Shown here in pieces: positions 47,736 through 56,453 of a DNA stretch of 64,000 nt (its first letter is position 1; each line of letters starts with the position of its first letter). Position numbers and translations under genes: made by a program. Under the pieces are notes generated by a model that did no database searches, was not told where the DNA came from, and was given only the letters and a program-made list of their open reading frames with translations. This DNA comes from Litoribrevibacter albus (lineage in GTDB: Bacteria; Pseudomonadota; Gammaproteobacteria; Pseudomonadales; Litoribrevibacteraceae). The DNA lies in NCBI RefSeq assembly GCF_030159995.1, contig NZ_BSNM01000011.1, positions 310,001 to 374,000 on the forward strand. The letters are read 5' to 3'.

Positions 47736-48647
47736 TTAATGTATCGACTTTCGGTCGGAATACAGTCCCTCCCAGAACAATAAAATTGTATCCAAAAGGT
47801 CATCAGCCGCGTTAATAAAGTGTTCTTCATTGACGACATGATTGAAATAAAAGTGCTCTAGTTTTTTCATTCGAGCCGCTTTGTAAGAATCATGGTGCTG
47901 TCCGTTCCAGGTAAACACCGCGACAGGGAAATCAGAAATCCCCTTCATGTGCTTATAACGAATCAACCCTGCAAGGATATGGTCCCAGAACCCTTGTTCC
48001 ATCCAGAATTCCATTGCAAACGCCGATGCGTAGGAAATTTCAGGATCAGGATGGCTGTAAAACTTCACTAACTCACGACAGACAAAATCTGTACTGTCTG
48101 TGGATAACTCTTTTTGACCTAAAAGCTCAAACGGCATCCCTAAGTGTTCGGCGACTTTTGCAATCAAGCTGTAATGTGGCGTCATATAACGCAGTAAACC
48201 ACCTTCAATCTGATGCTGTTTCAGATCTGAATAGTTGCTATCGCCATGCAGATTCAAACTCAACTGGCCAAAAAGGTCGCGCTCTCCACCCTGAGACAAG
48301 CTTTCAGAAATCATGTCACGGATAGCCGCTTGCTGAGCCGTATCGATTGATTGCATTTGACTGAACTGAGCGTGCGCCAAACTCTCCGCAAAAATAGCGA
48401 ATTGAATGAGGAAATGCTGAACATCGTAATCAGTCAAATCGGATTCACTGAACCAATTAATAAAATGATTCTCCGTAAATACCGGATGTTGAGCTAACTC
48501 TTGAGTGATACGGCTTTTAAATCTAAGAAAACTTTTTAATTCTACCGGGCTGTATTTTCCGTCCAAATAGGACATCAAAGTGCTGTCACTCAGGCTTTCC
48601 AAACCATTTAAGTCAAATTGTTGTATTGCTAAAATTGGTGACTTCAT
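47736..48647 (-). CDS. Helical hypothetical protein, possibly heme-oxygenase-like
   Basis: A 303-residue all-helical soluble protein that I do not firmly recognise. Candidate metal ligands occur in helices in the order seen for heme-oxygenase-like diiron enzymes: E88 and H92 (FAESLAHAQF), E213 and H223 (MEFWMEQGFWDHI), and H270, E274/E275 and H276 (FNHVVNEEHFINAADDLLD). Several aromatic residues cluster near the C-terminus (ILLFWEGLY). The fold and metal assignment are inference; alternatives are TenA-like or an unrelated helical protein. It is a single gene with long flanks. Confidence 0.55.
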   Translation of the reverse strand: MKSPILAIQQFDLNGLESLSDSTLMSYLDGKYSPVELKSFLRFKSRITQELAQHPVFTENHFINWFSESDLTDYDVQHFLIQFAIFAESLAHAQFSQMQSIDTAQQAAIRDMISESLSQGGERDLFGQLSLNLHGDSNYSDLKQHQIEGGLLRYMTPHYSLIAKVAEHLGMPFELLGQKELSTDSTDFVCRELVKFYSHPDPEISYASAFAMEFWMEQGFWDHILAGLIRYKHMKGISDFPVAVFTWNGQHHDSYKAARMKKLEHFYFNHVVNEEHFINAADDLLDTILLFWEGLYSDRKSIH

Positions 48648-48933
48648 TAAGACCTCGACTGACTCATGACTGCTTGTGCGAAGAACAGGCTAAGAATGCC
48701 GCACTACGAGCAACCGATTGTTTTTGTTAGAGCTTATATCTCCGTCTTCCTGTATTTCAGAGTAGATGCCCTTTGAAGGAGCCGCAAATTTGCAAAAACA
48801 AAAACAGACAAACGGGTTCACATTTTACACACAAAGTTTCTCATTTCAGTGAATAATCGCTAATGCTTTGAATCACTCTGCCGAACGACTAAAATCGTTC
48901 ATTCAACCCCGAGCCAACTAGCACTTTTATCTG

Positions 48934-49536
48934 ATGCCAATATATCGCACACCTGCACAGTCCCTCATTCATGAATACGAAGAGAAGAAAAGTCGATTCG
49001 TGACCTACCTCGCCCGAATCAACAATGAACAGGATTTCAAAACCTGGTTGTCAGAGATACAAGCAGAGCATCCCAAAGCCAGTCATCATTGCTGGGCTTA
49101 CATTCTCAGGATGCCAAAGGACGCACACGGTTGGAACCAAAGTGACGATGGAGAGCCTAAAGGTACAGCAGGAAGGCCAATGCTCAATGTCTTAACTCAT
49201 GCGGACGTTGGGGAATGCGCGGTAGTGATTGCCCGTTACTTTGGCGGTATCAAATTAGGTGCAGGCGGCTTAGTCAGAGCCTATTCAACGGCCACTAAAC
49301 AAGCTTTGGATCAGGCCGAGTGGCTGCCACTGGAACATAAGACACAAGTAAATCTCATCAGTAATTATCAAGAGATCAACCAAGTTCAGCGCTGGCTGGA
49401 ACAACATCAGATCCAACCAGACGCACACAACTTCGGTGAGCACGCCGAATTATTACTTTCAATTAATGAATCCTTATTTGACGAATTCACGAGTTTCGTT
49501 GAGGATTTAAGAAACACCCATATAAAAAATACTTAG
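48934..49536 (+). CDS. yigZ: IMPACT/YigZ family protein
   Basis: A 200-residue protein of the UPF0029/IMPACT family. The N-terminal domain carries the signature KKSRFVTYLARI, ASHHCWAYIL, SDDGEPKGTAGRPML and VVIARYFGGIKLGAGGLVRAYS (core YFGGIKLGAGGLVRAY). A C-terminal ferredoxin-like domain follows. Eukaryotic IMPACT binds GCN1; the bacterial role is unclear, with RNA or ribosome binding suggested for the fold. Length is normal. Confidence 0.93.
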   Translation: MPIYRTPAQSLIHEYEEKKSRFVTYLARINNEQDFKTWLSEIQAEHPKASHHCWAYILRMPKDAHGWNQSDDGEPKGTAGRPMLNVLTHADVGECAVVIARYFGGIKLGAGGLVRAYSTATKQALDQAEWLPLEHKTQVNLISNYQEINQVQRWLEQHQIQPDAHNFGEHAELLLSINESLFDEFTSFVEDLRNTHIKNT

Positions 49537-49650
49537 CCAGACTTAAACTTCACAAGAATAATGGCCTCTTCAAGAACACCTGAAGGTCATAACACACTGA
49601 CACGGTCTACTTGGTATTACCACTTTAGGCATTTGATGTAAGGATCACAC

Positions 49651-52062
49651 ATGGAAAGACACCCTAAACGCCTTAAGCCAAGCGAATTAAGCGCCGCCAC
49701 AAAGACTCTTGAAGCCTCATTCAGCGCGACCAGTGAAGTAGAACCTTTTGACGGTATTCTTGGGCAAGAACGCGCGGTCAACGCCATCGAATTCGGCGTA
49801 GCTATGGATCGACCTGGCTACAACATTTACCTGATGGGCGAAAATGGTACAGGTCGTTCTTCTTACGTTCAGGACTATTTATCCAACATCGCCACCGATC
49901 AGGACGCACCAAGCGACTGGGTCTACGTTAACCATTTCGAAAACCCGAAAGAGCCAATGGCGATTGAACTGCCAGCCGGATTGGCCAATAACTTCAAGCA
50001 TGATCTTGAACGTTTTGTTGATAACCTGATGAGCACCTTTCCTTCCGTGTTCGAACACCCGACCTATCAACATAACAAGAATCAAATCGACAGAGCCTTC
50101 AACCAGCTATACGACAAAGCCCTGGATAACGTAGAGCGTGAAGCCTTACGTGCCAATATTGCAGTGTTCAAAGAAGCAGGCACCATTACCTTTACGCCCA
50201 TTCGTGAAGGCAAAGCGCTGGATGAAACTGAGTTCGCTCAACTCCCTGACGACGATCGGGAAGAAATTCATCAAACCATCAGCTATCTCGAAGACATGCT
50301 CAACAATGAGCTTATTAACCTTCCACAATGGCGTAGAGAGAGCAACGAACAGCTAAGAAAACTGAATCAGGCCACTATTGATGAAGCCATTAAACCGTTG
50401 CTGAAGCCGTTGAGAAAAGCCTACGGCAAGTACAATGGCGTCAAACTGTTCCTGGATCGCACTCGTGAACACCTGCTGAAGACCGTTATTGATCAGCTAG
50501 TGGAAGAACGCATTCTAGAAAAAATGGAAGACGCCCAGAAACGCGCTCTGCTATTGGATCAATACGAGCCGAACATCATGGTCTCCCGCTCCAAAGACAG
50601 CGGAGCCCCGGTGATTTACGAAAGTCATCCGAGTTACCGAAACCTGTTTGGCCGGATTGAATACACCACAGATCAAGGCACACTGACTACAAACTATCGT
50701 CAAATTGTTCCAGGCGCACTGCATAAAGCCAATGGCGGTTATCTGGTCATAGAAGCCGATAAATTACTGTCCGAACCTTTCGTTTGGGACGCACTGAAGC
50801 GCTCCATTAAATCTCGCAAATTAACGATGGAATCGCCATATTCAGATATGGGCCTTCTCAGTCCGGCTACGTTATCGCCTGACAGCTTACCCTTGCACGT
50901 AAAGATCATTCTTATTGGGTCTCGTGAAGTCTATTACCTGCTTCAGGATTACGATGAAGAGTTTCGTGAATTATTCAGAGTATTGGTGGACTTTGATGAA
51001 CGCCTGCCAAGAACCCCAACGGCTCTGACCTTCTTTACTCAGCTGTTGAAAAGCCGTGTGGATGAGAAAAGCTATCGTGACTTATCCCAGGAAGGCGTTG
51101 CCCGAATGGTGGAATACAGCTCACGATTGGCAGACAACCAGAGACATTTATCGGCGCGCATCGGAGATATCTTTGAACTCTTGGGTGAAGCAGAGATGGT
51201 TCGTAAACTGTCTCGCGATGCTCTCATTGATCGCAAACACATCGATAAGGCCCTGGCCGCCAAGCAGAACCGAACCGGACGAATCGCAGACTTGATTCTG
51301 GAAGAGATGTTGGATGGTTCCGTCTTGATCGACACAGAAGGCGAAGCGATTGGTAAAATTAATGGCCTGACCGTCCTTGAAATCGGCGATTCCACTTTTG
51401 GTACACCTGCTCGTATTACAGCTGTGGTCTATCCTGGCTCACGAGGCATTGTAGATATCGAACGTGAAGCCAACCTTGGTCAAGCCATTCACTCCAAAGG
51501 GGTGATGATCATGAGTGGCTACATGGGCGGCCGATACACCACGGATTTCCCACTCGCCATGTCAGCCAGTCTGGCGATGGAACAAAGCTATGGTCATATT
51601 GACGGAGACAGTGCCTCACTGGCCGAGCTGTGCTGCTTGTTGTCATCGCTCACCAAAACACCGATCAAGCAATCAATGGCAATGACCGGCTCGATGAACC
51701 AACATGGCGAAGTCCAAGCCATCGGCGGCGTGAATGAAAAAATTGAAGGTTTCTTCCGCCTATGTGAAGCCCGAGGGCTCACTGGTGACCAGGGCGTGAT
51801 CATTCCTAAGTCAAATGTTCGTAATCTGATGCTGGATCGAAAAATCGTCGCAGCCGTTGAAGAAGGGATATTCCACATCTTTGCGGTTGGCCATGCGGAT
51901 GAAGCGTTGGAGCTACTTACTGGCGCAGAACCTGGTACAGAAGACGACGATGGCGTCTTCCCGGAAAACACCTTTAACCGAAAAGTGGTTGATCGCTTGA
52001 AAGAGTTGGCCGAAATCGAAGAAGGTGAAGAAGAGGACGAGGAGGAAGAGGCTCAGTCCTAA
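49651..52062 (+). CDS. Lon-like ATP-dependent protease (AAA, YcbZ/LonB-like)
   Basis: An 803-residue protein with an N-terminal AAA module (Walker A in LMGENGTGRSSY, Walker B in GGYLVIEADKLL) split by a long helical insertion, and a C-terminal Lon protease domain. The catalytic dyad is S654 (GDSAS) and K697 (NEKIEG), 43 residues apart as in E. coli Lon. It lacks the usual Lon N-terminal substrate domain, so it belongs to the YcbZ/LonB-type group. The C-terminus is a highly acidic tail. It is a single gene with its own terminator; no membrane segments are visible. Confidence 0.93.
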   Translation: MERHPKRLKPSELSAATKTLEASFSATSEVEPFDGILGQERAVNAIEFGVAMDRPGYNIYLMGENGTGRSSYVQDYLSNIATDQDAPSDWVYVNHFENPKEPMAIELPAGLANNFKHDLERFVDNLMSTFPSVFEHPTYQHNKNQIDRAFNQLYDKALDNVEREALRANIAVFKEAGTITFTPIREGKALDETEFAQLPDDDREEIHQTISYLEDMLNNELINLPQWRRESNEQLRKLNQATIDEAIKPLLKPLRKAYGKYNGVKLFLDRTREHLLKTVIDQLVEERILEKMEDAQKRALLLDQYEPNIMVSRSKDSGAPVIYESHPSYRNLFGRIEYTTDQGTLTTNYRQIVPGALHKANGGYLVIEADKLLSEPFVWDALKRSIKSRKLTMESPYSDMGLLSPATLSPDSLPLHVKIILIGSREVYYLLQDYDEEFRELFRVLVDFDERLPRTPTALTFFTQLLKSRVDEKSYRDLSQEGVARMVEYSSRLADNQRHLSARIGDIFELLGEAEMVRKLSRDALIDRKHIDKALAAKQNRTGRIADLILEEMLDGSVLIDTEGEAIGKINGLTVLEIGDSTFGTPARITAVVYPGSRGIVDIEREANLGQAIHSKGVMIMSGYMGGRYTTDFPLAMSASLAMEQSYGHIDGDSASLAELCCLLSSLTKTPIKQSMAMTGSMNQHGEVQAIGGVNEKIEGFFRLCEARGLTGDQGVIIPKSNVRNLMLDRKIVAAVEEGIFHIFAVGHADEALELLTGAEPGTEDDDGVFPENTFNRKVVDRLKELAEIEEGEEEDEEEEAQS

Positions 52063-52070
52063 GACATATA

Positions 52071-52115
52071 CAGTTGTAAAATGCTCAGTTGTAAAAAACG
52101 TTCAGTCGTTAAAAA
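52071..52115. repeat. Three short CAGTTGTAAAA-like repeats after the Lon-like gene
   Basis: Imperfect copies of CAGTTGTAAAA at 52071-52081, 52086-52096 and 52103-52115, spaced 15-17 bases apart, between the stop codon and the terminator. Confidence 0.5.
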
Positions 52116-52126
52116 GACCGATAAAC

Positions 52127-52151
52127 AAAAGGCCCGTTCAGGGCCTTTTTT
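52127..52151 (+). terminator. Rho-independent terminator after the Lon-like gene
   Basis: AAAAGGCCC / GGGCCTTTTTT with loop GTTCA. Confidence 0.88.
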
Positions 52152-52181
52152 AACTTTGTTCAGACAGGATTCACAACCCAA

Positions 52182-52952
52182 TTACAAAATGGATAACCAG
52201 CTAAACCCTTCATCCTGATTGGCTACCTTGATCCAATCTCGCCCTCGGGCACAGACTTGAACCAGCTCGTCCAATGCCAGATCCACTTGATTGTTCTGTT
52301 CACTGACATGTGACACTACCAAGTGCTGTAAGCGATCCTGATCCACTTGCTTTAAAAACTGAGCTGCTTGCTGATTATTTAAGTGACCATAATTTCCCGC
52401 CACCCGTTGTTTCAGTGAAGGAGGATATGGCCCGTATCGCAACATAGTCAGATCATGATTGCACTCTAACAACAAAGCATCGCACTGTTTGTAATGGTTC
52501 ACCACATAGGGCGTATAACTACCCAGATCCGTCAGAACACCTAATCGTTTATTCTGGTACTTTACAACAAACTGAACGGGCTCTTGAGCATCGTGAGGCA
52601 CAATCACAGGCTGAATGCTCAGTGCTCCCACCTTGAATGGCTCATGACTGCAAATAAGCGCTAACTGTTGATGCGTTTCCAGCGACTTTGCTCTGGCCGT
52701 TCCGTATGTCATATACACAGGAATTTTATATCGACGAGCAAAGGGCGCAGCGCCTTTAATGTGATCCCCATGTTCATGAGTCACTAACACCGCCGTCACT
52801 TGAGAAGGTTCAACGCCCAGTGACGCCAACCGAATCTCCGTTTCTTTAACGGTGAAGCCACAGTCGATCATGATGATAGTATCTTCGGCCTTCACCAAAG
52901 TGGCGTTGCCTTTACTACCACTACCGAGAGACGCAAACTCAATGAGACTCAT
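52182..52952 (-). CDS. Metallo-beta-lactamase-fold hydrolase (YycJ-like)
   Basis: A 256-residue metallo-hydrolase. It begins with FASLGSGSKGNATLV, then the metal motif THEHGDH (H59, H61, D63, H64), GVLTDLGSYTP and a C-terminal HLVVSHVSEQNN. These match the YycJ/WalJ-type group, some members of which are nucleases; the substrate here is unknown. It lies upstream of the same-strand block dapA-bamC, the order known from Pseudomonas (dapA, bamC, metallo-hydrolase, purC). Confidence 0.85.
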   Translation of the reverse strand: MSLIEFASLGSGSKGNATLVKAEDTIIMIDCGFTVKETEIRLASLGVEPSQVTAVLVTHEHGDHIKGAAPFARRYKIPVYMTYGTARAKSLETHQQLALICSHEPFKVGALSIQPVIVPHDAQEPVQFVVKYQNKRLGVLTDLGSYTPYVVNHYKQCDALLLECNHDLTMLRYGPYPPSLKQRVAGNYGHLNNQQAAQFLKQVDQDRLQHLVVSHVSEQNNQVDLALDELVQVCARGRDWIKVANQDEGFSWLSIL

Positions 52953-53038
52953 ATAAACACAAAAGGGTTATGACAATTCAGGGTTAAGAACAGAAGGTAA
53001 GACAAGGCGAGCACTGTAGATCAGTGCTCGCAGCATAA

Positions 53039-54154
53039 TTAGAACAAGCGATCCTGAACGAACTCAAGCACTTTCAACGCCTGAGATGCATCCAATACAT
53101 TCCCTTCCTTATCCAGTACAACTACCTGGACACGGTACTCATCAAGGGTCACCACATTCAATAGCAACTCCTGATCGCTCTCGGAAATTTCATCCGCACC
53201 AAACAGTCGAGCAAAGAATCCTGGTTCGTCTTCTTTCGCTCTAGGATTATAAGTAACGAAGATCTGACCTTCTGAACGGTTACGATCCGTCACTTTCAGC
53301 ACCAAATCATCCGCTGAATTCACCACAGAAGCCCATGCACGATCGAAACGTGCGTCTAGTTGGAGGATAGGATAATCATCTTCGTTACGCACTAGCGCCA
53401 CTCGGGAATCACCCACAATGCCTTCAGCCAAGAAAGAGGTTGATTGACCGGTCACGGTTTGTTTTGCCAAAAAGGTAATTAACTCATCAATAACCGCTGC
53501 AGATAACGCAAGGTTTTCTGACTGCTTTGGCCAAGCCTCATTCGGCTCGTAGGCACTCGGAGCAGAATTACTTTCATAAAGCCCGACAGAGCGCTGAACC
53601 AAATGGACTTCCGTTAAGCCACGACGAATGCCCTGCTCTACCGACACATGGTATTTGTCGAGCAAATCATCCCCAAGGAAGACACGTCCTTTGACTCTCG
53701 CCATCAAGGATTGGCGCTCGTCATTTCGTTTGATCCAGCGAGTTTCCAACACACCGTCTTTTGGTTGTTCATAGACCACAGCAATGCGATGCAGATCCCA
53801 GAACTGACGCACTAACGGCCATACCTGGTTAGGCGGCTGAGCTACAACAATCCAACGTTGATCATCGAGCTTACGCAGTTGTACGCCATCTTTATCATCC
53901 GTTAATGACAAAGGTTCAGGACGAGGCACTTCTGCAATCAATTCCCCTGGAGCCAGTTTTTGTTGATCTGGAATAGGATAAAGATCGATAAACTCAGAGG
54001 CTTGACCATTTAATCCAACGGTTGGACTCGTCTCTTGAACGTTCTTGTACTCTTCATCCAAATCAGAAAAAAGTGAACAAGACGATAAAGAAAATGCAGC
54101 GACGACCATGATCGCAGCTGCATTTACTTTCTTGAGCTGATTAACAACAGACAC
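53039..54154 (-). CDS. bamC: Outer membrane protein assembly factor BamC
   Basis: A 371-residue lipoprotein (NlpB/DapX). The signal peptide ends in lipobox LSSC (C26), followed by a long flexible segment (about 27-95) and two helix-grip domains, the first with WVVAQPPNQVWPLVRQFW (core PPNQVWPLV) and the second with ARFDRAWASVVNSADDL (core FDRAWASV). BamC is an accessory part of the BAM complex that inserts beta-barrel proteins in the outer membrane. It lies 14 bases after dapA, with which it is co-transcribed in many gammaproteobacteria. Confidence 0.93.
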   Translation of the reverse strand: MSVVNQLKKVNAAAIMVVAAFSLSSCSLFSDLDEEYKNVQETSPTVGLNGQASEFIDLYPIPDQQKLAPGELIAEVPRPEPLSLTDDKDGVQLRKLDDQRWIVVAQPPNQVWPLVRQFWDLHRIAVVYEQPKDGVLETRWIKRNDERQSLMARVKGRVFLGDDLLDKYHVSVEQGIRRGLTEVHLVQRSVGLYESNSAPSAYEPNEAWPKQSENLALSAAVIDELITFLAKQTVTGQSTSFLAEGIVGDSRVALVRNEDDYPILQLDARFDRAWASVVNSADDLVLKVTDRNRSEGQIFVTYNPRAKEDEPGFFARLFGADEISESDQELLLNVVTLDEYRVQVVVLDKEGNVLDASQALKVLEFVQDRLF

Positions 54155-54168
54155 TCAAATTTCCTTAA

Positions 54169-55047
54169 TTATTTAACCGCACCTACAGTTTTTAGCGCGT
54201 CATGCACCTGTGCACGGTACTTTGAATCCAGAACGGTTAATGGCAAACGAATACCTTGGCCCATCAGCCCCATGTCGGCCAATGCCCATTTCACCGGAAT
54301 CGGGTTGCTTTCCAGGAACATCGCGTTGTGAACAACCATAAGTTCATCATTCAGTGCTTTTGCCTCTTCGGCTTTACCAGCCAAAGCCAACTGACACAAA
54401 CGTGACATTTGCGCTGGCAATACGTTCGCCGTCACAGAGATATTGCCGTGACCACCTAACAAAATAAGCTCAAAGGCAGTGGCATCATCACCAGAATAAA
54501 CCGCAAAACCTTCCGGCACAGCATCAATGACTTGCTTGGCTCGCTCCAAATCACCCGTGGCTTCTTTGATACCCACAACGTTTTTTAGTTCAGCAATGCG
54601 AGCAACGGTTTCCGGCAACATATCACACGCGGTACGACCCGGAACATTGTAAAGAATCTGAGGAATTTCCACGGCATCCGAGATCGCTTTATGATGCTGA
54701 TACAAACCTTCCTGGGTTGGTTTGTTGTAATACGGTGTTACCAACAAACAGGCATCGGCACCCGATTGATGAGCCGTTTCAGTCAACTCAATCGCTTCCG
54801 CTGTGCTGTTCGCACCAGTACCGGCAATCACAGGAATACGACCTGCAACACGGTTCACCACATGTTTGATTACCAAGCAGTGCTCTTTCACATCAAGAGT
54901 CGCAGACTCTCCTGTGGTACCAACCGCTACGATGGAATCAGTTCCATTATCGATGTGAAAATCGATCAAGCGATCCAGAGCTCCCCAATCAACTTTGCCG
55001 TTATCAAGCATAGGGGTAACAAGTGCAACAATACTGCCGGTAATCAT
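54169..55047 (-). CDS. dapA: 4-hydroxy-tetrahydrodipicolinate synthase (DapA)
   Basis: A 292-residue TIM-barrel aldolase that condenses pyruvate and aspartate semialdehyde, the first step to lysine and diaminopimelate. Motifs: GSIVALVTPM, GTTGESATL, the tyrosine of VTPYYNKPTQEG, the NVPGRTACDM arginine loop and the Schiff-base lysine in VGIKEATGD. I start at the ATG at 55047, after GGAGAGG; an upstream in-frame ATG-less extension to 55116 is non-conserved. With dapC, dapD and dapE at the other end, the window holds four genes of the same pathway. Confidence 0.96.
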   Translation of the reverse strand: MITGSIVALVTPMLDNGKVDWGALDRLIDFHIDNGTDSIVAVGTTGESATLDVKEHCLVIKHVVNRVAGRIPVIAGTGANSTAEAIELTETAHQSGADACLLVTPYYNKPTQEGLYQHHKAISDAVEIPQILYNVPGRTACDMLPETVARIAELKNVVGIKEATGDLERAKQVIDAVPEGFAVYSGDDATAFELILLGGHGNISVTANVLPAQMSRLCQLALAGKAEEAKALNDELMVVHNAMFLESNPIPVKWALADMGLMGQGIRLPLTVLDSKYRAQVHDALKTVGAVK

Positions 55048-55267
55048 TAGGCCTCTCCGATGGAATTCCAAGCCGGTCATTTTAGAGCCCTGAACAAGAG
55101 GACACAAGGGAAACAAGAGGGATTCTCAAAGCTCTGCAGGATTTTTTTACAGATGAGTTTAATAACCGCTGGCCATCGCCTATTATTTGTCTCATCCAAA
55201 ACTAAAATCATGGAAAGATAACCCGTTCTCAGGAATATCGGTTACCTTCAACCACAGTGGGAAGTAT

Positions 55268-55798
55268 ATGGCACAGAATAACTTAGTAATCACCGCACTT
55301 GGCTCAGACCGTTCTGGTATCGTTAAAGACCTTTCAACCCTCATTGCCAACCACGGGGCTAACATTCAAGACAGCCGAATGACCGTATTAGGCGGTGAAT
55401 TTGCAATCATCATGATGGTCTCCGGATCTGACGACAGTATTCAGGAATTAGAGAATAAACTGCCAAGCGAAGCAGATGCACTTCAGCTCACTACCATCAT
55501 AAAACGTACGACAGGCCGCGAAACCTGCCACGACACGATTGCTTACGTGACAGAAATCATTGCCATCGATAATCCGGGTATTGTTTCCGATATCACCGGC
55601 TTCTTTTCTACCCGTAACATCAACATTGATGACTTATCCACAGGCACCTATGCAGCGCCTCATACCGGGACTCAGATGTTCAATCTGGCAATGCGAGTGA
55701 ATATCCCGAGCTCTCAAAGCATCGCGCAACTTAAAGACGAATTTATTCAGTTCTGTGACGACCGCAATCTGGATGCCATCATCGAGCCATTGCGTTAA
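55268..55798 (+). CDS. gcvR: Glycine cleavage system regulator GcvR-like, two ACT domains
   Basis: A 176-residue protein with two tandem ACT domains: LVITALGSDRSGIVKDLSTL and, after about residue 90, EIIAIDNPGIVSDITGFFSTRNINIDDLSTGTY (core DNPGIVSDITGFF). GcvR in E. coli binds GcvA and represses the glycine cleavage operon when glycine is scarce. I start at the ATG at 55268, with GGGAAG upstream; a longer frame from 55187 has no ribosome site. It is divergent from dapA, as in Pseudomonas, and precedes bcp. Confidence 0.9.
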   Translation: MAQNNLVITALGSDRSGIVKDLSTLIANHGANIQDSRMTVLGGEFAIIMMVSGSDDSIQELENKLPSEADALQLTTIIKRTTGRETCHDTIAYVTEIIAIDNPGIVSDITGFFSTRNINIDDLSTGTYAAPHTGTQMFNLAMRVNIPSSQSIAQLKDEFIQFCDDRNLDAIIEPLR

Positions 55799-55829
55799 TA
55801 CACCGATCGTCTAGACCAGCACTTTTTCT

Positions 55830-55857
55830 CCGGGAAGTCCTTACAAGGATTTCCTGG
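55830..55857. repeat. Intergenic hairpin between gcvR and bcp
   Basis: CCGGGAAGTCCTT pairs with AAGGATTTCCTGG across a very short loop, with two G-U pairs; no T-tract follows. It may act as an attenuator or RNA-stability element, but this is not shown. Confidence 0.4.
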
Positions 55858-55932
55858 TGAATTCATCCAACTTCCTGTTTTATTCGTATAAAATCTCACA
55901 TCGAAATTTATCTCTACCAAAGGAATTCTATT

Positions 55933-56400
55933 ATGACAGAGCTTGCTGTGGGCCAGCCCGTTCCAGATTTTACTGCTGAAGCAACCAACGACACGAAAGT
56001 TACCCTGTCAGCGTTGAAGGGAAAAAATGTAGTAATCTACTTTTACCCAAAAGACAGTACGCCTGGCTGCACCACAGAAGGTCAGAACTTCCGTGATTTA
56101 TACAACGAGTTTCAATCGCACAACACTGAGATTTATGGCGTATCCAAAGACTCAATGAAACGTCATGACAACTTTAAGGCCAAACAAGAGTTTCCATTCG
56201 AACTTATTTCAGACCCTGAAGAAGCACTGTGTAACCACTTTGATGTGATCAAGTTGAAAAAACTGTATGGCAAAGAGTACATGGGCATCGAACGCAGTAC
56301 GTTTCTAATTGATTCCGAAGGTGTTCTGAGGAACGAGTGGCGTAAAGTGAAAGTAAAAGGCCACGTTGAAGAAGTGCTTGAAGCAGTCAAAGCACTGTAA
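55933..56400 (+). CDS. bcp: Thioredoxin-dependent thiol peroxidase (Bcp)
   Basis: A 155-residue peroxiredoxin of the Bcp/PrxQ group. The peroxidatic cysteine is C46 in STPGCTTEG, with the preceding FYPKD motif. The usual resolving cysteine five residues later is missing (the region reads TPGCTTEGQNF), so this looks like a 1-Cys type or uses C100 instead. It removes hydroperoxides with thiol reductants in the cytoplasm. It is co-directional with gcvR, and a terminator follows the stop. Confidence 0.95.
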   Translation: MTELAVGQPVPDFTAEATNDTKVTLSALKGKNVVIYFYPKDSTPGCTTEGQNFRDLYNEFQSHNTEIYGVSKDSMKRHDNFKAKQEFPFELISDPEEALCNHFDVIKLKKLYGKEYMGIERSTFLIDSEGVLRNEWRKVKVKGHVEEVLEAVKAL

Positions 56401-56411
56401 GTCTTCATACA

Positions 56412-56438
56412 AGAAAAAAGGGAGCCTGTGGCTCCCTT
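56412..56438. terminator. Bidirectional terminator between bcp and perM
   Basis: Stem AAGGGAGCC / GGCTCCCTT with loop TGT; A-run on the left gives a T-run for the minus-strand perM transcript. Confidence 0.85.
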
Positions 56439-56453
56439 CCCTTTGTTTGTTCT

